Shown here: piece by piece, positions 22,906 through 34,895 of the stretch
How the letters are laid out: the number at the start of each line of letters is the position of its first letter
How positions within the stretch are numbered: the first letter of the stretch is position 1
Assembly: GCA_012934845.2 (NCBI GenBank)
Contig: WNNJ02001567.1
Location: 1-64,000, forward strand
Direction of reading: 5' to 3'
DNA from: Pomphorhynchus laevis
Taxonomy: Eukaryota; Acanthocephala; Palaeacanthocephala; Echinorhynchida; Pomphorhynchidae
Length of the DNA stretch: 64,000 bases
Made by a program: the position numbers and the translations under genes
The notes under the pieces: generated by a model
Told to the model about the DNA's origin: nothing
What the model saw: only the letters and a program-made list of their open reading frames with translations
Database searches by the model: none

Positions 22906-23042
22906 CAACAGATAAAAGTATTTATTTTTGACGTTTCGGTCTTCTCGACCTTTAAAAAAATCTAAAATTGTAACAACAGATAAAAGTATTTATTTTTGAC
23001 GTTTCGGTCTTCTCGACCTTTTAAAAAAATCTAAAATTGTAA
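22906..23042 (-). repeat. 68-bp tandem duplication with half-hammerhead motif
   Basis: Two near-identical 68-bp units begin at 22906 and 22974. On the minus strand each contains GGUC-GAGAA-GACC followed directly by GAAAC and GUC, which is the stem II, GAAA, stem III and cleavage half of a hammerhead. The upstream core word CUGANGA is missing, replaced by an A/U run. It is read as a degenerate Penelope-type end that was duplicated. Confidence 0.6.
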
Positions 23043-23044
23043 AA

Positions 23045-23516
23045 ACAGTATATATACTGAATGCACAGAGCGCATGCTAAATCCTCTGTGATCATTCAGA
23101 TTAAGGGTAGTTTACTTGTTCGAGGTTTGAACACTGATTAAGCGTGTATTAAGGTGCCTTTAGAAACTATAACAACGGCAGACGCGTCTGCCGTTGTTAT
23201 AGTTTGTCATCACACATAGGATTACTCGGCATACATAGCGACTTTGAATATTGCGTGAATAATTCGGTTATATTTTTTGGTCTGATGTAAATGTATAAAA
23301 TGCTGCCTGGTGCTTATGCCTTCTTATGGGAGAAAACAGTGATTTATTTATAAGTACATCAATGGGTGTCGCAGGGCAGGTGTAACATCAAATTATATTT
23401 TATATATTTGTACACTTAAGAGTATCCCTATAAAACATCAATTCTATTAAAAGGAATTTAGTGCATAATGCATGGTTAACTGCAATACGCACTGCCATGC
23501 ACAAAGGTAGTTCTGA
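23045..23516 (+). repeat. Solitary hammerhead-family monomer, ribozyme core missing
   Basis: Clear but diverged relative of the units at 1610-3333, containing the same ordered blocks (GATTACTCGGCATACATAG near 23220, ATGCTGCCTGGTG near 23300, CAGGGCAGGTGTAAC near 23372). Where the array has the ribozyme, this copy has a perfect 42-bp palindrome at 23164-23205. The palindrome equals both stem I strands plus the stem III residue ACGCGUC, so CUGAUGA, stem II and GAA are absent as a block. It cannot self-cleave. It abuts an RTE fragment at 23517. Confidence 0.8.
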
Positions 23517-23850
23517 AAAGGAACAATTCGGCTTTCGTACAGGTCGTGGAACTACGGGTAAGCGCTGTACTATCTCAAATACACTCAAACAATCTTGGGA
23601 GTTCGTTAAGCCGGTCAACATGTGATTTGTAGATTTGTAGAAGGCATTCAGCCGGTCAACATGTAATTTATCTGAGGTACTAAGGGAGTGTGGAGTACCA
23701 CACTATCTTCGGGTATATGTTGCTTCTCTGTATGAACAAAGTATGAGTTGTATTCGTGTATTCGGTAGGAAGTCTAAATCATTTATAGTAGATGTTGGGC
23801 TTCGTCAGGGTTGTTTTTTGTCTCCACTCTTTTCAAAGGGGAGGCAATTA
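23517..23850 (+). pseudogene. RTE-type LINE fragment (RT palm)
   Basis: Broken remnant of an RTE reverse transcriptase. It shows EQFGFRTGRGT, FVDL (motif A), GVPHYLRVYVASLYEQS and GLRQGCFLSPLF (motif B). It ends before the catalytic YADD box. An in-frame stop and an internal duplication of a GCCGGTCAACATG block (near 23609 and 23651) break the frame. Its 5' edge is joined directly to the hammerhead-family monomer. Confidence 0.8.
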
Positions 23851-24430
23851 GTTTCTTTAAAAAAACTTAGAGAAATATCATAAAACTGGTTCAAAATTGT
23901 TTTGGTTATAAATACTTACAAGATTCTACATACAAGCAAAGAACTGTCATCGTGGATATCTCCAGCGTGCTACAACTATTTTGAACAAATATCAACAAGT
24001 AATTTACATAAATTGTAAAAATATAGCCCAATTAACCACACAAATGGAAGGAGGAAAGCGTCGTTGTCACCTATACCGGAGAGACATTTCCCTAACCTCT
24101 TGTGCACTGTTCAGTTTACACAATTTTGGAGATTCAAGATGCCCAGGTTTGGGCGTGGGATTCCTTCAGAGCTGCTTCGACCATATGCCAGAGGCTTAAT
24201 CCAGTAGAGCCACCACAGACATCATTAAATCACTGTTAGCAATTCTAACCGTTAGAGTATGCTATTCAAAACATCTATCGTGTCTTCAATCATACTGGCT
24301 CGAAAAATAACCAACGGTCATATGCATACCGTTTATAGCACGGATCATATCAGCCACCCATTTCTGTAACAACATCAAACGCGAACTCCAAATCGAAGAT
24401 GTCGGTTCATGCTTAAAGTTGTTGCTCTTC
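23851..24430. other. Unassigned spacer
   Basis: No confident gene. Some of it may belong to the LINE fragment downstream, but no reading frame is convincing before about 24430. Confidence 0.4.
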
Positions 24431-25480
24431 GCAAAATCGTGCTTAAATTGCTCACTATTCGCAATATGCAAAGGTCGACATAAGGCCAAGAAGCACATTT
24501 GCGAGTCAATAAGAACCTACGCGACGACTGACCCACGGGATTTGTCATCCGTGAGAACAACGCCACGCAAAAATGCAAATCGCCAACCGAACGGCAAGCC
24601 AGAACTGGATTGTGTCAACCTGGCTAAATACGGAAATTACGGGAAAGCAGTCAAGCGCCTGATTTCAGTCAGAATGTTCACCCCGTCTGCACAAGCACAG
24701 ACACTCCTACAAAGTGTATATCCACTTACGTACAGCATCTGCCAGAATTAACCACTCTCATTCACTAGTATTACAAAACGGCGCTTGAAAAATCAGTCTT
24801 AGTCAATAATTATAAGTCGCGAACCAGTCCTTGCCGTGGTCGACTCTTTCCCCTCGGCACCAGGTTGCCTAGGGTTAAGATGGTAGCATCTCCAGTATAT
24901 GTTACGAGCCAATAGCGGCGGATCGCTAGCTGAGAATTTGACTCATCTTATTAACCATCTCCTTGCAGATCTCGAACCGTTTGAAGTGGCGCCCTACATC
25001 ACCGGCACGAACTTGATTGCATTGCCAAAAAAGGACGGTGTATAAGACAAATAGCCGTTGGCGAAACTCTTCGTCGTCTCTTTCGAAGTGCATATGTCTT
25101 CAACTCCGCAAATGCTTCGTCAGCCTACTATTATCAACACAATTAGTGGTAGCAGTCCCGAACGCAGTGGAAAGGATCGTTCACAACGCTAGACGTTCCA
25201 CTAGTAACACGCCAACGACAACTGGACCTGGGTGAATATCGACCTCATAAATGTCTTTAACTCAGTGTCCTGAGCACACTTACGAGATGCGATCCGTGAG
25301 AACATTACACGGTTCTAGTCGTAGTACGGCCTTATGTACAAGTGCAAGGCACTCCTCCGTTTCGGCAAACTCAACCCTCCCTCTCAAATCATGTGAAGGA
25401 GTCCACCAAGGGATCCATTGAGCCGTTCCTCTTCTTGTTGGCTATTAAGAATACAATTAAACATGTATTTCATATTCCTG
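24431..25480 (+). pseudogene. Old reverse-transcriptase fragment of an unplaced LINE-like family
   Basis: Frame-broken coding remains. One frame gives LINHLLADLEPFEVAPYI followed by TGTNLIALPKKDG (24945-25040), the next frame gives GVRQIAVGETLRRLF (25036-25082), and later VNIDLINVFNSV resembles RT motif A (near 25230-25270). The order APYxxGxxLIALxKxDGGVRPIAVGExLRRL is, as I recall, a distinct RT group in invertebrate and fungal genomes that is not LINE-A, LINE-B or RTE. The upstream RLISVRMFTPSAQ region probably belongs to it. There are many breaks. Confidence 0.5.
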
Positions 25481-25799
25481 GAATAAACCTCAACATGTAG
25501 AGTTGCAGCTATATACATCGCTGTAGAGTTACAGTTATATATCGCGTCGACAATACTAGCTAACTATTTGATTTATAAAACTGCAATTTTGACCTACATA
25601 TTTTAAAGAAAATATTAAGCATTAAACTATAAATATACAAATAGGAAACATGATAGGTTATACTTAAAGTATTTATAATTTTTATTTGTATTTGAAGATG
25701 AACATTTTTGATAATTTTAAGTTGATATACATGTGCAGGCATTGTTACTATTGAAATCTTGTTGAATATTTTTTTTTATTCTGAACGCTGTTTTTATTC
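25481..25799. other. AT-rich spacer
   Basis: Nothing recognised beyond low-complexity sequence. Confidence 0.5.
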
Positions 25800-26290
25800 T
25801 ATCTATACACCAACAGCAATACGCTACATTTCAGTATTGGTGAACCTCATCAGCTACTGATCCAATACCTACATTTCACGTTTCGGTCCTTTTAATATTG
25901 GGTGACCATCAGCCGACTCGTCTGCTTTATTGGCATTTATATTTCATGAAAGACTTTCGTCTTACATTCTGCAAATTTGATTGAAATCATTTCTGATTTG
26001 ATTTCAGATTTTTTTTATTTTTTTTAAATTGTCTTGAATATAGATACTCACAATTGAAAAAGCCCAGTAAGGGACGAAACGTCAGCTAGCTTTCATTCTT
26101 GCTTACCGATTTGTTCTATCAACAATATTTCACTGCATATATGTTTAATAGATACCGGACAACGGTTTCATCAATCACTTATTATATATAAACTATGTTT
26201 AACACCACTAAGCAACAAAAGTTTTATTTCGACGTTTAGCCTCTCTCAAAGGCTTTTCAACAGGTGCATAAATTATATTTACTGTATTGT
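25800..26290 (-). repeat. Cluster of Penelope-type terminal scraps with hammerhead-like words
   Basis: Three scraps. Minus strand of 25825-25920 holds GGACC-GAAAC and, 26 nt later, CUGAUGA-GGUUC; GGACC can pair with GGUUC and both abut the core words exactly. Plus strand of 26058-26083 holds CCC-AGUAA-GGG, then AC, then GAAACGUC. Minus strand of 26233-26277 holds GCCUUUGAGAGAGGC then UAAACGUC, with GAAA changed to UAAA. None has a complete hammerhead. A relative of the first scrap lies at 59268-59330. No RT sequence accompanies them. Confidence 0.5.
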
Positions 26291-26375
26291 TGCGTGTGTA
26301 AATTTTACCGTAATTCTCTAGATAAGGCACAAATGCGAATCTGTTGATAAAGAGTTCACTAAAAAACTGGATTTT

Positions 26376-27690
26376 TTGGGCAAAAAAGAATTTTTCATGA
26401 AAAAGTGCATTGACGGACGATCAAAGAATTTTGAAAAAAGCATTACACAGAAAACAATGGAAATTCCTGCTCGAATTAAAGGAAGGATGGCTAAAGAAGA
26501 CTTTGGAACGACCCAATTTCCGATTAGTGAGTTTTCTACTGTTAGAGGAGAGGGGGAATTACTTCCCCCAATTCCCAAAACAAAAAACCTAGACATTATT
26601 ACACTTTTGCAACCAATAGAAAGACATTCCTTGTATAACAGACTATTACGTGATTTTTAAAATAAATATCCCAACAGAGTAGTCTTTAATTCTGTTAAGT
26701 ACTACGAGAGCTCTGTGAAAATATCATTCGCGTCAGAAGATACTCTTGATCACTATGGAAATTACTTTGATCAAAACTACAGCAGTTTTGCGACGTTTGT
26801 AAAGAAACCTATACTTGCGACGTTAAAAATTAATAACTTGCATTCCTCTATGGAAGAAAATGATTTGGCTACATTATCAAAAACCTACAAAATACACAAT
26901 ATACGTTCACTTACGGGCCGTAATGGCCTTCCTATCAATGTGGGATTCTGTTCTGCCCCCTTGCGCAGGCAGAGGTTCTCGAGAGATCACAATGCAACCC
27001 CTTCATAGGGTTCAATCTCAAATTCAAACTAATATCGGCAGAAAAGGTTACGTACCCGCATTACAGCCGGTGCCAAAAATGGGGGCACTGGGCCTCCAGC
27101 TGCGGTGTGGTGGCAAGCTGCGGGAAATGCGGAAAAATAGACTACCCCGCGATTGACTCAGCTCTTCCATGTTCTAATGGGATCAAGTGTTGTAATTGTG
27201 GCGGGGCTCACCCTGCGTGGGGAAGGAAGTGCCCCCCCACTTCAAGGAATATATTGCAAAGTTCCGTGCGTTAAAATCTGCACCTGAAACATTCGCCAAG
27301 TCGGCATATAGATCCTCTGACTGCGAGTCTATGTTGATCATGAACCTCAAGTTCGAAACTTTCAGAAAGAAAATACAAGAGCTTGTAGCGAAAACAATTG
27401 TAATCTGTTCGTCAATCCGGTTATACTGATTCCAACCGATGGGGATACAAACAAAAGAGGGGCGTCGGCTCGGAAATCCAAAGAAACGAGGAGCTTCGGC
27501 CCAAGCTGTTCCCCCTTATAGATCGGCAAAATGCTTATGGGCATGAACAGAAGCGCCTCAAAGGGAAATGATGATAATGCCCGGGGGCAAGTACCCACTC
27601 TGGGCGGCGCTAGTGGTGGAGGGGGCAATCCTTCCACCCTAGCTCTGTCTAGGATGTGGCAATCCCCTTCCAGCAAAACAAACACAATGC
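26376..27690 (+). pseudogene. LINE-A copy 3 ORF1, broken
   Basis: ORF1 remains in several frames: an N-terminal part to about 26660 (including GELLPPIPKTKNLDIITL), a middle part from 26715 (LATLKINNLHSSMEE, then GRNGLPINVGFCSAP), and knuckles near 27060-27240 including CCNCGGAHPAWGRKC, which keeps the His that copy 2 has lost. Frame changes occur near 26660, 27000 and 27150. ORF1 appears to run up to or slightly over the start of ORF2. Confidence 0.75.
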
Positions 27691-30135
27691 AAAGTAATCA
27701 AGAGCCTTTTTCATTGAATATCCTTCAGTGGAATTCGAGAGGTGCTTCTGCCCTTAGCCTTTTATCTGGTGGAGATGCAGATGTTATAGTCTTTCAGGAG
27801 ACGCGGTCTATCGGTATCCTTCAGGACATTACTCGATTTATCCATCAGCATATATACACCCACTTCACTCCGTATATAAACCCTCCTCACTTATCTTCAT
27901 CTCAAGGTCTAATAACCTTAGTCAAATCCTCCTTAAGATCTTCCCTCCTTCTTAACTATTCTTGTCCAGCCCTATCTTGTTTGGCTATATCACTTCGTAA
28001 GAACGGTAAACGCATCAGCATAGCCAATATTTATATACGGCCAGGAGAAATTCATAAGAACCGTGACCTCCTGGATCGTATATTGGGTAGTGGCTATGAC
28101 ATGTTACTTGGTGACCTCAACGACAGAACTGGTCGTTGGATTGATGCAGCAAACCGCAGAGCCAGAACGACTATCTTATTCCCAAACCACCATATCCCAC
28201 CTTTCATTGCTCAACAACTAATTTACTCCTCGACGACCCTCGAAGGGTTGTTGAAACCTTTCTGCACTGAGCAGTCGCACCAACAACAGACTACCTCTCA
28301 TGAACTAATTCGTTGGCGGTTAGAGGAAGATACGTTGCTGAGAAGAAGGTTCCACTTTGATCCCATCAGAGTGGCCTTCTTTCAGGCAGCTATCCAAATC
28401 TTGCCCCGAATTGGGAATGAGAGTTTGACCGAATTTAATACCTACCTCTCTTCGCAAGCTACCGCGATACTATCGACTACCTATAAAGGTCGCATATACA
28501 ATCCCACTCCAACAAAACTCAAGGTTCTAGCTAAAATGCTACACCTTCCTAATCTCTCTGTTTCCGCCAGACAAGCCCTCTCGAATGAATACTGGAGCAC
28601 AAGATATAGGTTCTAGCTGAATAGGGATAAGGCAAGCATTTCTCGACTTTGCCCTTCTCAGTCTTCCTTCTGGAAGATATTCAAAAAAGAGAAGTTTGTC
28701 TGTTATAAGGATAGAGCTTTAGGTTAGATTGGTAGAATAGGCCTTGATAAAGTTTTGAATAATTCACTATCCCTACACAATTATGGAGCCACTCAATCAC
28801 CTCAACCAATCCCGCCTTGGTGTGACTTCATGAGTAGGGACTAATCTGTAGCAGATATCCTTAACTCCTGGGGACCACTCCCGGGCACCTCCAGAACCCA
28901 CGCGCCACTCTCCACTCGTGTCTGTCAGCTTTTGACAGATAGTCAGAGAAAGGAAGTCGCCATAACAAGGCTATTAGCGTCCCCGTCTGACATTGCTAAC
29001 ATCAATATTAGCCGTCGAGTATTTTTACCTAAAAAGAAGTCGATTACATGTCCCAAAGATCTGCGGCCTATTTCAATTCAAAACTCCCTCATCTCCATTT
29101 ACGAAAAAGCGCTTGCGCGTAAAATCCGCGACCATCTAAGTAGGCGAAATTTAATCCCACCAGGTTTTCATGGGTATGTAAAAGATCGCTCGGTCCATTC
29201 AGCAATAGGTGAAGTGCAACAGTTTTGTCAAGATAACAGTCATCAGCTTGCTGTGGCTGTCTTTCTTGACTTTTCGGCTGCTTTTGACCGCATTTCCATT
29301 CCTTTTGTTATCACTTCTCTCAGGTCCCTCGGGTTGCCTGCGAGAGTTGTTAACAGGGTGGAAAAATTGCTGTACACCAAGCGATTCTTCTATGAAGACG
29401 ACTCAGATGCACGTCAGTTCTACCCTATTACAGGTGTACCTCAAGTCTCCCACTTTCTCCAATCTTGTATCTTGCTGCCTCTATTGAACTCTACAAAAAA
29501 TTCAAACGCGATCAACATCTTGTGGTATACGCTGATGATACCACAGCCCTGTTCTCTGGACGCAGGTGCAAAGATGTAGTCTCTGACATCAGCCGTTTCT
29601 TTACTAGATTAAAAGATCAACTGCCCATTTCAAACCTTGTTTTAAACTCCTCCAAATCGCAGGTGGTTGTCTTTCATGGCGCCCCTGCGACAAGGAAAAA
29701 ACTAAAGAGATTGGCACTCTCAGCTCTAACTTCCATCTTGACTAATCAACCACTTCTACCTTCACAAGTCGAGTAAGTTACCTGGGGTTCACCATTACGG
29801 TGAACTGGTCAGCAAAAGCTGACCTGGATAGACTAAAACGTATCCTGAAGAAAGCTAGATGGGCCCTGAAACGGGCCCAACATCTGTCATTGAAAGAGAA
29901 AACCCAAGTGCGCCTCTGGGGTACTTGGGCTATCTCGGGATTGGTCTTCTTTTCAAGAGGACGTCCCCCAGAACAAAGACTAAGATTTCTTAAGCTCCTC
30001 ATCTTGCGATTACCAAGCATCGTCCGCCTTGATTGGATTATTCGGGGGGGGGTGAAAGACCCCGAGTGGTTCAGTCGAAGGGCGGCGTGTTGGATTGGCT
30101 GGGGGGCTCAGATCCCGCTGGACCTGAGGCCTTAA
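27687..30135 (+). pseudogene. LINE-A copy 3 ORF2, broken
   Basis: Starts ATG CAA (MQSNQEPFSLNILQWN). The endonuclease is readable to residue 310 (QETRS, GDLNDRTGRW) until a TAG at 28614-28616 replaces the Gln codon of copy 2. Further stops follow near 28725 and 28841. The RT resumes at 28932 with RPISIQNSLISIYEKALARK, FLDFSAAFDRIS and, after a frameshift at about 29447, VYADDTTALFS. The C terminus is intact in frame and gives the family consensus ending VKDPEWFSRRAACWIGWGAQ, which shows that copy 2 slipped there. Confidence 0.85.
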
Positions 30136-30240
30136 AGATTGGTGAAGACCTGAATCGCGACTCGTTAGCTAAATTTTTGATTACTGTATTTTTGATACAA
30201 GTTCCTTTTTATTTTATTTTTTAGTTGTTATATATCAGTA

Positions 30241-30580
30241 AGTTTTGTTATTTAAGAAAATCTTTATCTTAAAAAACTCTAATATAAAAGCTGTGTTAAA
30301 TAGATAAAGAAATCACGGTTTTGGTGAAGATTTGAAATAGAGATTTTATTTAAATGGTATTTATAATTTGACAGTGATTAAGTTATTTGGTTTATTACGG
30401 TGAGTTTAAAAATATCTGAATCCACAAATGTTGCTGTAAAGCAAAAATCAGTAGAATGACACATCAAATTACTCACATTGACTTCATAATAATAAAGATG
30501 TTCTTAAACAAAATTAATACACAGGGATATAACTGCCATTAAAAAGAAAAGAATAAAAAGAAGATGTGTCAGATATTCTT
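30241..30580. other. Spacer between tail-to-tail LINE-A copies
   Basis: AT-rich, no gene. Probably old 3' tails of copies 3 and 4 plus their target. Confidence 0.5.
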
Positions 30581-32965
30581 CGTATTTCGTTCTGTTTAGT
30601 CCTCTAATTTATGGCATCATGTCCGGCGGGATCTGAGCGCTCAATCCAACACGCCGCCTTCCGACTAAACGACCCGGGGTCTTTCACCCTCGAAGAGTCC
30701 AATCGAGGCGGACTATGCTGGATAAACGAGAGACGAAGAGCTTGAGAAACCTTAGCCTTTGCTCAGGGGGACGTTTTCTAGAAATAAAGACTAATCCCGA
30801 GATAGCCCAAGTGCCCCAGAGGCGCACCTAGGTTTTCCCTTTGAATGACAGATGCTGGGCCTGTTTCAGGGCCTATCTAGCTCTCTTCAGGATACGTTTA
30901 AATCTATCCAGGTCCGCTTTCGCCGACCAGGTCACCGTATTGGTGAACCCCAGGTATTTTACTCGACTCGTGAAGACAGTAAGGAGTTGATTAGTCAAAA
31001 TTAAGGAGAGTGCAGAGATTGCTAATTTCTTAAGTTTTTGCTTTGTTGCAGGGTCGCCATGGAAGACAACCACCTGCGATTTGGCTGAGTTTAAAAAGGA
31101 TTGGACCGGGTTAACTGGTCTTTTAATCTTAAAAAGAATCGGATGATGTACGAGACTTCGTCTTTGTACCTGCGTCCAGAGAACAGGGCTGTGGTAATAT
31201 CAGCGTATACCACTAGACGTTGTTCGCGTGTATATATTTTGAAGAGTTCAATGAATGCAACAAAAAAACAAGATAGGCGAAAGAGGAGAACCTTGGGGCA
31301 CACACGTAATAGGGCAGAACTGACGCGCATCAGGGTCGTCTTCATGAAAGAATCGCTTGGTGTACAGCAGTCTCTCCACCCTGTTAACAATTCCGCAGGC
31401 AACCCAAGGGATCTGAGAGAAGAGACAATAAAGGGAATAGAGATGGGGCCAAATGCAGCAGAAAATTCAAGGAAAACAGCCACAGCAAGTTGAATACCAT
31501 TCTCATGACAGAACTGATGCACTTAACCTACAGCTGAATAGACCGAGCGACCTTTGACGAACCCATGGAAACCTGGTGGGATTAAATTTCGCCTACTCTG
31601 ATAAACGCGGATTTTACGCGCAAGCGCTTTCCCGTAAATGGAGATAGGCCGCAGGTCTTTAGGACATGATACCGAATTTTTCTTAGGGATAAAAACTCTT
31701 CTACTAATGTTGATGCTGACCACATCGGATGGGGCGGCTAGAAACATTGTGACGGCCACTTCTTTTCTTTGTTCGGCTGTCAAAAGCTGACAAACACGAG
31801 AAGAGAGTTGAGCGACGGATTTAAATGTGCCCGGAATAGGTCCCCAGGAGTTTAGAATATATAAGGTTGCCCTTCTCGCCACCAACTCCGTCCTGGGGTA
31901 GCACTTGCCAACGGGCAGTGTATTCATCTCCCACATAGGCGCCTATTTTGCCCTTTAACATTTTTTCAATCTTTATGAGGAGGAACGGTGTTGGAACTGC
32001 AAGTTGCTTCGGTGTTTCAGGACGAGTATAAAAGACCGCAGCCAGGGCTGCTACCATATCCTCCACCCTCTTGATGGCGGATTGTATCTTGATATCGGTG
32101 ATACGAAGGATGTCACTGTCGGACATTCTAGAGGCAGTGTTTGAATATGATTCCTCTTTCTTAGCTTGCACCTGTCTGGTGAACGAGTTTCTATATTCTT
32201 TGAACCGCGTTAATTTACGCGACCATGCCGGATGGCTCATACCACAATTAGAACATAAGTAGAGAATCGCAAGTTATACCCCAGAAAGGGGGTTGAAATT
32301 CGATTTAGTTAAAATTTCTGCTTGCTCAATTGGGGCAGAACAAAATCCGATTGGAAGGGGAAATCCACGTTTCCCTGTGATTGATCTAAAATTGGTAACT
32401 TTAAAGACTTAATTCAAAGCATCTATATCTTTCTCTTCTAACTGTGAGGGAAGGTTAGTAATTTTAGTTGAAGCAAGAATGGTTTTGGAATAAATGTTAC
32501 CAATTTGTTTTAGATTTGATTCAAAGAATGTCATGTATTTCTTTAATATATCGGCAGTGGAGAAAGAGATCTTTATCTCTGACTCATAAAACTTAACAGG
32601 ATTGAACAGTATTCTATTGGTGTACTTGTCAGCAAACGGACTGAGAAAACTTTGAATAGATTATGCCTTTCCACGGGCTGTGTCAGTGTTATAACAATCA
32701 AATTTTTTGAGTTTAGGGATTGGTGGAGTACCAGCGCACCGTGCAAATTGCCAGAAGCAACAACACTGACCTGATTATCGGGATTAGCAGAAGAAATCAT
32801 CTTTTAACCTGCTAGATTGTCGATTTTGTTTGAATTTTTGCTTGAAAATTTGATATCGTTTGATCCTCCGAAACTAACTTTATTGCACATTTTTTATTTT
32901 GTAAATGTTGTATAATACATTGACTTTCAGACATACCTACCTTTATCGCCTTTTGCTCCATTTTA
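30581..32965 (-). mobile_element. LINE-A copy 4, minus strand, large internal deletion
   Basis: From right to left: ORF1 start region near 32962, ORF1 C-terminal part (32240-31870), then directly the middle of ORF2 (LNSWGPIPGTFKSVAQLSSR, from about 31860) through the RT palm to the C terminus near 30640. The whole ORF2 endonuclease and following region, over 1 kb in copy 2, is missing at a clean junction near 31862. Knuckle HPAWSRK is visible near 32235. The RT retains VYADI in place of VYADD, plus several frame breaks. Confidence 0.85.
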
Positions 32966-32999
32966 AAAACCCAAAGATGTTTAAATAAAAGTAATCAAA

Positions 33000-33530
33000 T
33001 ATTGCATTCGCTATACCCTAAAGTCGATATTTACCAGTTTACGCAAGCTACGGTGATGGTAAATTCTAATAAAAATTTTACGCATGTTTTAACAGGAGTG
33101 TCACCCACTACAAGCTACCATCATCTGATTTCCTGATGTTTGTCGACGTAACTACCTACTTTTTTCCTGCATAGCAACAGCGATGACGAACATTACATTT
33201 TATCAGCGCAACCTTTGTTGCTACCATTATTTTCAGCCATTAAAAACACTTTGTCGATATGGAAATTTCCAGCTTTGACGAGGTTTCTCAAATGATAAAA
33301 AATGCTCATTTTTCCAGCTGAAAATGGTGAGAAACTACAACTTATGAAGTAAATAGAAGCAATTACATAAATCTAAGGTAAGTGTTTTAATGCTCTACAT
33401 TAAGTCGTGAAGAACCCTTTCTAGTCAGGAAGATAAATAATTAATTGTGATTATAGCTGAAACAAGAATATTTTATAATTATACTCAAATCGTTTATCAA
33501 AATTTCCGAACAAATCAATATACAACTTCG
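33000..33530. other. Spacer, nothing recognised
   Basis: No gene or repeat could be supported between LINE-A copies 4 and 5. Confidence 0.5.
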
Positions 33531-33541
33531 CCAGGAGATAT

Positions 33542-33665
33542 GTTGTATCCCGAGATAGCCCAGGTACCCCAAAGGCGCACCTGGGTTTCCCTTTCAATGA
33601 CAGATGCTGAGCCCGTTTCAGGGCCCACCTAGCTTTCTTCAGGATACGTTTGAGCCTATCCAACT
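33542..33665 (-). mobile_element. LINE-A fragment 5, about 125 bp
   Basis: Isolated piece of the LINE-A ORF2 thumb region on the minus strand (AQHLSLKGKPRCAFGV and LKKARWALKRA readable). It is nearly identical to the corresponding part of copy 6 about 600 bp downstream, apart from a 24-30 base block that copy 6 has replaced. Confidence 0.8.
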
Positions 33666-34895
33666 CAGCTTATATCATCTGTCAATGACGCCGTGGCTAA
33701 ATAATACTTGAAGATATTTAACAGGAATATCACTTAATACGGAAGAGTAGAATTTAAACGTATCATGGTATTTATCAAAATAATAAGGGTTTTATTAAAA
33801 AATACAACCGATCAAATAAACTAGAAAACATAATTAAGAAAACAGTAAGTACGACAAATCAACCAACAGACTGCAATTTGCACTGATCTTATTCTTATTA
33901 CCACTTTTACGTCTTCAAATCCTCGGGGATCTGAGCCTCCCAACCGATCCGACACGCCGCCTTCCGACTGAACCACCCGGCGTCTTTCACCCCCGAAGAA
34001 TCCAATCGGCGCGGACTATGCTGGATCAACGAGAGACGAGGAGCTTATGAAATCTTAGCCTTTGCTCAGGGGGAAGTCTTCTCGAAAAGAAGACTAATCC
34101 CGAGATAGCCCAGGTACCCCAAAGGAAACAGTAAGTACGACAGTAAGTACGACAGATGCTGAGCCCGTTTCAGGGCCCACCTACCTTTCTTCAGAATACG
34201 TTTGAGCCTATCCAACTCAGCTTTCGTCGACCAGTTCACCGTAACGGTGAACCCCAGGTATTTTACTCGACTTGTGAAGGTGGAAGTGGTTCAGAGGCAA
34301 ATATGGAGAAGAGCGCGGAGAGTGCTAATCTCTTAAGTTTTTTCTTAGTTGCAGGGGCGTCATGAAAGACAACCGCATGTTATTTGGCGGAGTTTAAAAC
34401 AAGGTTGGATTTGGGTAACTAGTCTTTATCTTGAAAAGAAACGACTGATGTCCAAGACTACGTTTTTGCACCTGCGTCCAGTGGAGGGCTGTGGTGTCAT
34501 CGACGTACACCATTAGACGTTGTTCGCTTTTAAATATTTTGAATCTGTTAATGAAAGCAGCAAGATACAAGATTGGAGAAAGTGGGGATCTTTGAGGTAA
34601 ACCCGTAATTGAGTAGAACAGACGCGCATCAGGGTCATCTTCATAGTAAAATCGCTTGGTGTACAGCAAGATCTTTACTCTGTTCACAATTCTCGCAGGC
34701 AACCGAGGGACCTTAGAGAAGAGATCACAAAAAGAACGGAGATGCGGTCAAATGCAGCAGAAAAGTCGAGGAAAACAGCCACAACTAGACGATGGCTATT
34801 ATCTCGACAAAACTGATACACCTCACCAACTGCTGAATGAACCTAGCGACCTTTGACGAACCCATGAAAACCTGGAGGGATCAAATTACGCCTAC

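Larger units (their letters stand above)
26300..30240 (+). mobile_element. LINE-A copy 3, full length, broken
   Basis: Complete layout: ORF1 from about 26376 to 27690 and ORF2 from 27687 to 30135, ending in an AT-rich tail near 30240. It is close to copy 2 but differs throughout by scattered substitutions, so it is a separate subfamily or older insertion. ORF2 has about five breaks. The 3' end faces the 3' end of copy 4 (tail to tail across 30240-30580). Confidence 0.9.
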
